Notes under the pieces: generated by a model
What the model was told of the DNA's origin: nothing
Seen by the model: only the letters and a program-made list of their open reading frames with translations
Databases searched by the model: none
Shown: one piece after another, positions 1 to 5,246 of the stretch
How the letters are laid out: each line of letters starts with the position of its first letter
Position numbering within the stretch: position 1 is the first letter of the stretch
Program-made: the position numbers and the translations under genes
Assembly: GCA_020350905.1 (NCBI GenBank)
Contig: CP070843.1
Coordinates: 704,053-710,479 of the forward strand
Length of the DNA stretch: 6,427 bases
Source of the DNA: Deltaproteobacteria bacterium
Lineage (GTDB): Bacteria; Desulfobacterota; Syntrophobacteria; BM002
Direction of reading: 5' to 3'

Positions 1-427
1 TCACATCATCTGGGTTGGCATAACTGTCTTGACCCTTAGCCAACCTAACCTCACAGTTCGTATGCCTTGCTACACGAAGCCAGGGATAAACTGTACTAGG
101 AAATACGATATCCGTACTGACCACATTGGTCTCGGACTCAGGGGCGACCGCCCAGGCCAATGAACTGATGAGTTCTGTTGCGCTGGAGCCTACTGCTATG
201 TCCTCGGGCCGGGCGTTAAAAAGACGTGCGGCGGCACTATGTAAGTCACCGAATACTGTTGCCTCAGCAGTTTCATCAAAGTTTATGCTGCCATTTTCAG
301 CAAGGTCTTTTTGCCATTCGATGATGGCTTTTTCAGCGCCTTGGTACATTAAGGCCACATTAGCGGCATTCAAATATGTACATCTATCACTAGCAGGAAA
401 ATCTTTGGGGTCGACAATGGAATCCAT
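1..427 (-). CDS. PLP-dependent class V aminotransferase / cysteine-desulfurase-fold enzyme, N-terminal part (runs off left edge)
   Basis: An open frame of 142 codons runs from ATG at 427 to the left edge without a stop. The translation has hallmarks of the fold-type I class V family (NifS/CsdB, isopenicillin-N epimerase and relatives). Residues 18-24 (YLNAANV) match the N-terminal substrate-side motif. GSSAT at 80-84 followed by ELISSLAWA is the loop and helix that usually hold the PLP phosphate. FPSTVYPW at 109-116 matches the FPSN-YPW block of this family. The catalytic lysine and the C-terminal domain lie outside the window, so desulfurase, lyase, epimerase and transaminase activities cannot be told apart. 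The start is well supported: a strong Shine-Dalgarno site lies 6 bases upstream and a TAG stop in the same frame directly precedes the ATG. It follows sugE on the same strand after a 166 bp gap. Family assignment is firm; the specific reaction is unknown. Confidence 0.85.
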   Translation of the reverse strand, partial: MDSIVDPKDFPASDRCTYLNAANVALMYQGAEKAIIEWQKDLAENGSINFDETAEATVFGDLHSAAARLFNARPEDIAVGSSATELISSLAWAVAPESETNVVSTDIVFPSTVYPWLRVARHTNCEVRLAKGQDSYANPDDV

Positions 428-430
428 CTA

Positions 431-440
431 CCTCTCCTTT
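431..440 (-). promoter_or_regulatory. Ribosome binding site of the class V enzyme
   Basis: On the minus strand AAAGGAGAGG precedes the ATG at 427, with 6 bases between GGAG and the start codon. It is the best Shine-Dalgarno site in the window, and with the adjacent in-frame TAG it fixes the start. Confidence 0.75.
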
Positions 441-489
441 ATTATGTTGTTTAAAACTTCCATACTATCTCAAACTTCTCGCTCCACGA

Positions 490-535
490 TTGTGATCAAT
501 AGCCCCATTACTAAATCTCGTCAGCGGCATCACAA
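490..535. repeat. Inverted repeat TTGTGAT / ATCACAA
   Basis: TTGTGAT at 490-496 and its exact reverse complement ATCACAA at 529-535 are separated by 32 bases. The left arm overlaps a small palindrome, ATTG-TGAT-CAAT, at 489-500. The arms resemble TGTGA/TCACA half-sites of the CRP/FNR type, but the spacing is far wider than the usual 6 bp. It may be a looped operator, a weak RNA stem in the 5' leader of the class V gene, or chance. Confidence 0.25.
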
Positions 536-593
536 CAGGGAGGTTGTTTGCCCTATCTGGCCGTGCAGGGACATATCTAAGGTCGCAGCTTCT

Positions 594-914
594 TTACTGA
601 GATGAAGTTAGCTTGAGGCCTGCAATTCCAGTAATAATCAGGAAAATAAATAAAACTCTAGCTATTTCGCGCGATTCACCAAAGAGTAAAATACCCATCA
701 GTGCTGTGCCAACTGCTCCAATTCCAGTCCAAACGGCATATCCTGTACCTACCGGCAGGATTTTCAATGCTTGAGACAAGAAAAATATGCTTATAAACAT
801 GGCCACCAGCGTGATCCCACTCGATAAAGGTTTAGTGAAACCTTCAGAATATTTCATGGCTATTGCCCAAACTACTTCGAATAGACCCGCAACAAAGAGA
901 TAAATCCACGCCAT
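594..914 (-). CDS. sugE: SMR-family small transporter, SugE/Gdx guanidinium exporter subtype
   Basis: This is a 106-residue four-helix inner-membrane protein of the small multidrug resistance family. The closest pattern known to me is E. coli SugE (Gdx), a proton-coupled guanidinium exporter that works as a dual-topology homodimer. Matching features are GLFEVVWA near the N terminus, LKILPVGTGYAVWTGIGAVG in the middle and a LFGES motif before helix 4. The residues expected to line the Gdx binding site are all present: G10, E13 (the essential proton/substrate carboxylate), W16, S42, Y59 and W62. Helices are at about 3-20, 31-50, 57-77 and 85-103. The chosen start gives the canonical MAWIYL N terminus; a longer frame from GTG at 941 adds nine charged residues (MFGKRRKES) and would bury the ribosome binding site. 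Substrate is inferred from subtype residues, not shown. No paired second SMR subunit lies beside it, consistent with a homodimer. Confidence 0.92.
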   Translation of the reverse strand: MAWIYLFVAGLFEVVWAIAMKYSEGFTKPLSSGITLVAMFISIFFLSQALKILPVGTGYAVWTGIGAVGTALMGILLFGESREIARVLFIFLIITGIAGLKLTSSQ

Positions 915-924
915 TGATTCTTTT

Positions 925-930
925 CTCCTT
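925..930 (-). promoter_or_regulatory. Ribosome binding site of sugE
   Basis: AAGGAG on the minus strand lies 10 bases (counting from GGAG) before the ATG at 914. It supports the 106-residue form over the extended GTG start at 941, whose reading frame would contain this site. Confidence 0.6.
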
Positions 931-979
931 TTCCCGAACACACTAGTTGAGTTTAGATCTTAATTTAAAGCGAGATAGA

Positions 980-1918
980 CTAACCGGGCACGAGTATCCT
1001 AACGGCCCCGGGCAGGACTGTGAAGCTGGCTGGCAGAGTACCCACAGTCTCCCCATCGACCTCAACCGGTACCGGAACCTCGCTTTTGGCCCGGATGGTG
1101 CGAGCTTTCCAGTACTTGATACGGGGGTGACTCAAATACCTGCCTTGGTAGAAGCGTGTGCCCCAACGCATAAAATCCAGGAGGCTGACCGCCCCTATCA
1201 TCACCACGTCTAAGAGACCGTCGTCGAGTCGGGCATGCGGCGCTATCCGCATGCCACCACCAAAGAACTGGCCATTCGCCGCAGTTACAGCGCTAATTAG
1301 CTCGTCGGAAAATACCTTCCCATCAATCTCCAAAGAGACCCGATCGTTCCGGTTTTCAATAAGCGTCCGGATAGTGGCCAGAAAAAAGCGACCAGTGCCA
1401 CCAAGGAAATGTGGCTGACTCTCAAGTTTGCTGTTGACCCGAGCCGAGAGTCCCAAACTGGCAATATTGAGAAAGAGACGTTCACAGGATGAACCTGAAG
1501 GCTGAAAGAATTGTAAGCGGCCGACATCCACTTTTCGCTTCCGGCCAGACAGGATAGTCTCCAGCGTGAACCCTATGCCACTAATGATCCCGAGGGACCG
1601 GCAGAGATCGCTGCCAGATCCACATGACACCACACTGAGAGTCGCTCGGGAGTTGACGATCGCACCGTCACAGAAGAACCCGTTGATCACCTCGTTGTGG
1701 GTACCGTCACCGCCGACACTTACAATCAAATCATATCCCTGTTGGAGAGCGCTGCGAACCAAAGAGGTCGCATGCATTGGAGACCCAGTCCAATCCCAGG
1801 GAAACGGACCAATTCTCTCCCAAAGCTGCTTATGCAGCTTCGGCCAGAAGCGGCTTGCTCTTCCGAGAGCAGCTTTAGGGTTGACAACGGCGTATAGACG
1901 GCGATGGAAGGCATTCAT
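980..1918 (-). CDS. Diacylglycerol kinase family lipid kinase (DAGK catalytic domain; YegS/DgkB-like)
   Basis: This 312-residue soluble, probably membrane-associated kinase has the usual two-domain layout and length of bacterial YegS/DgkB/BmrU proteins, which transfer the ATP gamma-phosphate to a lipid hydroxyl (diacylglycerol or a related lipid). VVNPKAALGR at 11-20 is the first strand and phosphate-binding turn. GGDGT at 69-73 followed by NEVING at 75-80 is the nucleotide-binding signature. GSGSD at 100-104 stands where most relatives have GTGND. GQFFGGGMRIAP at 216-227 and LDDGLLDVV at 231-239 are the conserved C-terminal-domain blocks, and VEVDGE at 285-290 the late one. The start is chosen because strand 1 begins within ten residues of it; there is no clear Shine-Dalgarno site. 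It starts 83 bp after the FAD enzyme stop, and sugE starts 65 bp after it. Its G+C is visibly higher than that of the FAD enzyme gene. Family is firm; the lipid substrate is unknown. Confidence 0.93.
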   Translation of the reverse strand: MNAFHRRLYAVVNPKAALGRASRFWPKLHKQLWERIGPFPWDWTGSPMHATSLVRSALQQGYDLIVSVGGDGTHNEVINGFFCDGAIVNSRATLSVVSCGSGSDLCRSLGIISGIGFTLETILSGRKRKVDVGRLQFFQPSGSSCERLFLNIASLGLSARVNSKLESQPHFLGGTGRFFLATIRTLIENRNDRVSLEIDGKVFSDELISAVTAANGQFFGGGMRIAPHARLDDGLLDVVMIGAVSLLDFMRWGTRFYQGRYLSHPRIKYWKARTIRAKSEVPVPVEVDGETVGTLPASFTVLPGAVRILVPG

Positions 1919-1941
1919 CGATCTATGTGTAGCATGAGCAT
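1915..1941 (-). other. Possible 8-codon leader frame overlapping the lipid kinase start
   Basis: On the minus strand an ATG at 1941 opens a frame MLMLHIDR whose TGA overlaps the ATG of the lipid kinase as ATGA. The kinase itself lacks a visible Shine-Dalgarno site, so a coupled mini-frame could help initiation. The mini-frame has only a weak GAGCG upstream. A frame this short arises easily by chance. Confidence 0.15.
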
Positions 1942-1960
1942 ACGCTCTGAGAAACGCTCA
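1936..1960. repeat. Imperfect tandem repeat upstream of the lipid kinase
   Basis: The plus strand carries TGAG-CAT-ACGCTC directly followed by TGAG-AA-ACGCTC, two copies differing by one indel and one base. Each copy also has partial dyad symmetry (GAGC...GCTC). It sits just upstream of the lipid kinase start, where an operator could lie. No regulator is known for it, and the copies are short. Confidence 0.25.
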
Positions 1961-2001
1961 TCCTGGCTTTCTTGGGGCGATCATAGACGTGTTGGAAGTG
2001 C

Positions 2002-3732
2002 TTAAACAGCAGTCAAAATCTTGCCCAAGAACTTTCTAGCTCTTATAAAAATATGAACAAACTCGTAGACCATTCGAGATAGAAAACTTACCTCATATTC
2101 TGGAAATCCATATACGTGAACCGTTGGCCTGGCTTCCTGTTCCAAAATTCTGTTGGCCGCCAACTTTCCTGCTTGACAAGCCGACTCCATGCCAATACCA
2201 ATCAAGCCCAAAGAACAATTACATGCGTAAAGATTTCGTAATGGGGTATCTACCAATCTATTGCGCTCCCCGGGGAGTCTGGGGACTTCTTTGTGATACA
2301 AGACGGCAGGATTAATGTGCGCTCCTAATGCTAATTTTACCTCTGCGTCTTCAGCTTCTGGCCACACCCTGGCCAAATCTCTAATTACGCATTTTAGAAA
2401 TTCTTCAACTGGAAGCAGTTGGAGTGACTCTGCCCGATCTGCTAATACATCGATAACACTACCAGGATATTTACTGTAGCGCGGCATAATATTAGCAATA
2501 TCTTGACATCCATTAAAACAAAAGGCACGTCTGCTCGTCCCAGTAATAAATTTCTCAGCAGTTATTTTTTTGTCATAAAATATCCTGGCAATAGAGAGAC
2601 ATGCTCCCTTCTCTCTTCCTAACTTTTGGAAATAGGGGTCAGCCCGAAGAGGAGACTCTAAACTCATAAGTGGAAGTAATTGATGTCCACGTACTCCAGC
2701 AACGTAGTATTTTGCAGAGACTTCTTGTGGGTTCTCACCCACAGGAGGTTCTATTTGAGGTTGAGTAAGGTTGCTGGGAACGCGCATTGTCCAGCGCAGA
2801 CCACAATTTTTACAAAATCCTTCATCTAATATAGGCTGTTTGCCGCCGCAACAGGGACATGTAATCCATGTACCTGTATTTAAATCTTGATAAACGATCT
2901 TTTGCACTTCAGTTTCACTGTGGATGATCCTGCGAACCTCACAATTTAATTTAATTGTCCCACCTGCCTCCCTAAAACGTATTACATGTGGTTCAACGGT
3001 CCCGGTGATGTAATTGTCATTAACAAGTTGGTACCACAAGCCACGTTTAGACATAAAAAGAGTGCCGAAACTAACCGCTGCCATTCGTCTTGCATTTACT
3101 TCTATAGAATCCAAATTATAAATTGAGGGGACATAAGATGCTACAAAATCACGGGCTCGTTCTGTTACCCATGCTCTTTCTAAAAGGGCCTCCATGGAGA
3201 CCGTGTCCCAAAATGAAACGGGAGGTTTCTCACAATTAATACTATTTCCGAGGTATATTATAGGAAGAGCAGCAAATAAGAACGAGAGCCGATCAATGAT
3301 TCCCATTCTAAGCCTTAGCACTGTTTTTATAGAGTGGAGAGGAGCAGGAAGAATGCTATCTTCCATTTTAAACTTATGCTTGGCAAGGCGAGAATCAATG
3401 ATGTTAAATTCTCTGAGAGGTACTGTCAGGTTGGTATCAAGAATTCCTAAATGGTTATAGACGTCTAGGAGGTTAGGATATTTCTCTCGAAATATCATAT
3501 GCATAGGATACTGGAGTACAATATCTTCTTTTTTTAGGTACTGCAAAACAAAATCTTTCCCCTCCGCATCTCCCTGTTCCTGAACCTGCCATGAACTTGT
3601 AAGACCTCCTGCCTGAGGAGCCCTTTCTAGTATAAGGACTTTCAGACCCGCCTCTTGTAAATACAATCCACATGTAAGACCCGATAATCCTCCGCCCACA
3701 ATCACGACGTCATACTTTTTTCTCTCTTCCAT
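2002..3732 (-). CDS. FAD-dependent oxidoreductase of the amine oxidase / phytoene-desaturase fold with inserted zinc-ribbon-like element
   Basis: This 576-residue flavoenzyme begins with a Rossmann FAD-binding motif at 7-36: VVIVGGGLSG with glycines at 13, 15 and 18, and the ribose-binding acidic residue E36. APQAGGLTSSW at 38-48 is the usual second FAD block. HMIFREKYPNLL at 78-89 resembles the HIFFGAYPN block of plant-type phytoene and zeta-carotene desaturases. Residues 290-313 are an insertion with two cysteine knuckles, CPCC at 292-295 and CKNC at 307-310, that looks like a structural zinc ribbon. NLYACNCSLGLIGIGMESAC at 500-519 is the C-terminal FAD block, with CNC where the family usually has AGD. 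Residues 550-576 form a basic, hydrophobic helix that may touch the membrane. It probably oxidises or isomerises an isoprenoid or other lipid, but the substrate cannot be read from sequence. The start is supported by the motif position; only a weak GTGAGAAAG site precedes it. The gene is markedly AT-rich compared with the lipid kinase gene downstream. Confidence 0.85.
   Translation of the reverse strand: MEERKKYDVVIVGGGLSGLTCGLYLQEAGLKVLILERAPQAGGLTSSWQVQEQGDAEGKDFVLQYLKKEDIVLQYPMHMIFREKYPNLLDVYNHLGILDTNLTVPLREFNIIDSRLAKHKFKMEDSILPAPLHSIKTVLRLRMGIIDRLSFLFAALPIIYLGNSINCEKPPVSFWDTVSMEALLERAWVTERARDFVASYVPSIYNLDSIEVNARRMAAVSFGTLFMSKRGLWYQLVNDNYITGTVEPHVIRFREAGGTIKLNCEVRRIIHSETEVQKIVYQDLNTGTWITCPCCGGKQPILDEGFCKNCGLRWTMRVPSNLTQPQIEPPVGENPQEVSAKYYVAGVRGHQLLPLMSLESPLRADPYFQKLGREKGACLSIARIFYDKKITAEKFITGTSRRAFCFNGCQDIANIMPRYSKYPGSVIDVLADRAESLQLLPVEEFLKCVIRDLARVWPEAEDAEVKLALGAHINPAVLYHKEVPRLPGERNRLVDTPLRNLYACNCSLGLIGIGMESACQAGKLAANRILEQEARPTVHVYGFPEYEVSFLSRMVYEFVHIFIRARKFLGKILTAV
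2803..2865 (-). other. Zinc-ribbon-like CxxC...CxxC segment inside the FAD enzyme
   Basis: Codons for residues 290-310 encode CPCCGGK and, after an 11-residue spacer, CKNCG. Two cysteine knuckles at this spacing are typical of a structural zinc ribbon. The segment sits in the middle (substrate-domain) part of the protein, between strands that lead back to the FAD domain. Zinc binding is inferred from the pattern only. Confidence 0.6.
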
Positions 3733-3734
3733 AT

Positions 3735-3743
3735 CTTTCTCAC
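3735..3743 (-). promoter_or_regulatory. Weak ribosome binding site of the FAD enzyme
   Basis: GTGAGAAAG ends two bases before the ATG at 3732. Only the GAG core fits a Shine-Dalgarno pairing. It overlaps the TGA that ends the short frame upstream. Confidence 0.35.
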
Positions 3744-3865
3744 TGTAAAAAATAGTTCATACGACAAAGGTTTTTTGGGTCTAAGACATGGCCCATCTCT
3801 TGGCAGAACATACCTTTACCCCAATCGGTCACATCGACAATCGCGTCATTCGCTCCAGAGTAAAA
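3740..3865 (-). pseudogene. Possible C-terminal remnant of a decayed gene (uncertain)
   Basis: Between the phosphoesterase stop and the FAD enzyme start, the minus strand has an open frame of 41 codons ending in TGA at 3740-3742, only 7 bases before the next ATG, as an operon neighbour would. The residues look protein-like (VDVTDWGKGMFCQEMGHVLD followed by PKNLCRMNYFLQ). The same frame is broken upstream by TGA at 3866-3868 and 3872-3874. Other frames further upstream read IMKRFISAIEVSFQ and, one frame over, CEVELDFTLERMT, which would fit a gene broken by frameshifts. I do not recognise the family. A short GTG-started frame within it is also possible, as is simple chance in non-coding DNA. 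Confidence 0.25.
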
Positions 3866-3936
3866 TCAAGCTCAACCTCGCATTTGGAAAGAAACCTCAA
3901 TTGCAGAAATAAATCGCTTCATGATGTAATCTTTCA

Positions 3937-5160
3937 CTATCCTTCAAGCGCGAGATCGAATTGCTTATAATCTTTGAAAAGCTCCTTCAGGTCGATTTCT
4001 TTACCGTCCACCGCTCTTCTGTGAATAGCCTTGGGCAGCCCATCCTGTTCTGGAGGAGAAACTTCAAGGTAAGGACAATGGTTCTGGATTTTCATAATTC
4101 GCCCTATATGATCAACTAATACAGTACTTTGCCATGAACCTGTATTCGCATAAAGATATTTACCCTCCTCTAAAGTATGCTCTATGAAATGTGTATGCCC
4201 GAAAACAACCACCTCCGGGATGAAATTCAAGTCTTTCATATTCCCGATTGTCGCTCTTTTTCTGGCAACTGAAAGATTCGTAGAATAACCCTTCAACAAC
4301 AGCTTCGCCTTCTCCCGCAAACTACTCGGTGCTTCATCCCTTAGTCTTGAACTTACGAAACTATCCTGGATGAACCATGGCATACTTTCGAGAATCCGGA
4401 AAAAAATGTGTGGTAAAGATGAATCTGATTCCTCTTGTATGTTGTATAAGTCTTTTACCAACTCCTTTTTTAATTCCTCCGGAAGTACACCCTTGTTGAG
4501 CAATCGGTTGATATAATAAACGATGTTTGGCCATGGACGGATGTTGCCCAGAACTCGGAAAGGTTGCGACTCTTCCTCCGGTTTTTCGCCTTCAATATGT
4601 ATATTGCTCTTCCAAGCCTGCCATTTTTTGATGAATTTTGATGCCATGAGATTTCCGAGAATTATATGGTTGCCGTTGATGTGAACATTCGACATATCAT
4701 ATCTATGCCCGTGCTCCGCATACAGACTGTGAGAGGGGCTGACATAGTAATCCGAAAACCAGATATGCCATTGGCGCGATGAGTCCCACAACCTTTTCAG
4801 TACAGCCTTCTGAAATTGATGGCCATGCATTTTGAACCTCATCAGGTAATCGTGATTGCCCCAAACATAGAACAGGCTGTTCCCCGCCCAGATGAACTCC
4901 CGAAAAGCTTTAAACAAATGAGGATACGCTTTCCTCACCCGAGCAAATATCTTTGCTGAATCAATCTTCTGAGGTAATGTTGCATGACCTGCGAGCAAAG
5001 TGAAATCGAAGATATCCCCGAGCAGTATTAGTTCTCCGCGATGGTTCATATCCCGATCGATCCGTTCGAGCAGTTTTATCAACAACTCCGCTTTTTGATT
5101 ACCAAACCCGTCCCAGGGGCTTTTATCGCCTATATGAAGATCACTGATAAAATACCTCAT
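3937..5160 (-). CDS. Calcineurin-like metallophosphoesterase
   Basis: The 407-residue product has the five blocks of the dinuclear-metal calcineurin-like phosphoesterase fold: YFISDLHIGD at 3-12 (D7, H9), LLGDIFDF at 46-53 (D49), WGNHDYL at 100-106 (N102, H103), EHGHRYD at 149-155 (H150/H152) and FGHTHF at 320-325 (H322, H324), then ANTGSW at 338-343. It hydrolyses a phosphoester or pyrophosphate; the NTG-W ending and DLHIGD start recall the LpxH-type UDP-diacylglucosamine hydrolases, but the protein is much longer than LpxH (about 240 residues). The extra length is mainly a charged, largely helical insert between GHRYD and GHTH plus a C-terminal tail. No signal peptide is visible. The ATG at 5160 is preferred because the catalytic fold begins at once and GAGGGAAG lies upstream. 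A longer frame from GTG at 5250, overlapping the sigma stop, adds 30 unconserved-looking residues. Substrate unknown. Confidence 0.88.
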   Translation of the reverse strand: MRYFISDLHIGDKSPWDGFGNQKAELLIKLLERIDRDMNHRGELILLGDIFDFTLLAGHATLPQKIDSAKIFARVRKAYPHLFKAFREFIWAGNSLFYVWGNHDYLMRFKMHGHQFQKAVLKRLWDSSRQWHIWFSDYYVSPSHSLYAEHGHRYDMSNVHINGNHIILGNLMASKFIKKWQAWKSNIHIEGEKPEEESQPFRVLGNIRPWPNIVYYINRLLNKGVLPEELKKELVKDLYNIQEESDSSLPHIFFRILESMPWFIQDSFVSSRLRDEAPSSLREKAKLLLKGYSTNLSVARKRATIGNMKDLNFIPEVVVFGHTHFIEHTLEEGKYLYANTGSWQSTVLVDHIGRIMKIQNHCPYLEVSPPEQDGLPKAIHRRAVDGKEIDLKELFKDYKQFDLALEG

Positions 5161-5165
5161 GGACT

Positions 5166-5173
5166 CTTCCCTC
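5166..5173 (-). promoter_or_regulatory. Ribosome binding site of the metallophosphoesterase
   Basis: GAGGGAAG on the minus strand ends 5 bases before the ATG at 5160. It favours this start over the in-frame GTG codons at 5250 and 5175, neither of which brings conserved residues. Confidence 0.55.
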
Positions 5174-5186
5174 ACATTACACAGCG

Positions 5187-5212
5187 GGCCTTGTTGGCTG
5201 AAGCAACACGCC
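5187..5212 (-). other. Small hairpin between the sigma factor and the phosphoesterase
   Basis: TGTTG at 5192-5196 pairs with CAACA at 5204-5208 around a 7-base loop, with a further G-C-rich outer stem (5187-5190 with 5210-5212) across one mismatch and a bulge. No T-run follows on the minus strand, so it is not a standard rho-independent terminator. It could be an mRNA processing or attenuation stem, or chance. Confidence 0.2.
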
Positions 5213-5246
5213 TGACTATTTCCTTCTCTGGGCTGCGAGCCTATGT

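Larger units (their letters stand above)
428..593. other. Intergenic gap between sugE and the class V enzyme
   Basis: This 166 bp gap holds the inverted repeat at 490-535 and the ribosome binding site at 431-440. On the minus strand I see TAGTAT and CATAAT as possible -10-like hexamers, but neither has a convincing -35 at 16-18 bp. No T-tract terminator follows the sugE stop. The longest minus-strand reading frame from an ATG here is only about 15 codons and is not recognisable. Confidence 0.4.
3733..3936. other. Intergenic gap upstream of the FAD enzyme
   Basis: This 204 bp gap is the largest in the window and the likeliest place for a promoter of the FAD enzyme and downstream genes. I saw TTGTCG twice on the minus strand (from 3840 and 3766) as possible -35 elements, but no good -10 hexamer at 16-18 bp from either. 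No sigma-54 -24/-12 pair and no terminator hairpin with a T-tract after the phosphoesterase stop could be found. It contains the possible gene remnant listed separately. Confidence 0.35.

Noticed and set aside
126..605. Plus-strand 159-codon open frame
   Set aside because: It lies opposite the class V enzyme gene, whose translation has clear family motifs. The plus-strand product has low-complexity Ser/Ala-rich sequence and no recognisable motif.
915..941. Extended GTG start for sugE (nine extra residues)
   Set aside because: The AAGGAG site lies inside the extension, and the family N terminus fits the ATG at 914.
1566..1937. Plus-strand 123-codon open frame
   Set aside because: It is antisense to the lipid kinase, including its GGDGT region, and shows no family features.
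3742..3766. Sigma-70 promoter with TTGTCG as -35 before the FAD enzyme
   Set aside because: At 17 bp spacing the -10 position reads AGTGAG, which overlaps the ribosome binding site and does not resemble TATAAT.
3788..3970. Plus-strand 60-codon frame spanning the large gap
   Set aside because: It has no visible ribosome binding site, overlaps the 3' end of the phosphoesterase, and its product looks random. The minus-strand frame in the same place looks more protein-like.
5187..5212. Rho-independent terminator after the sigma gene
   Set aside because: The hairpin is short and interrupted and is not followed by a T-run on the minus strand.
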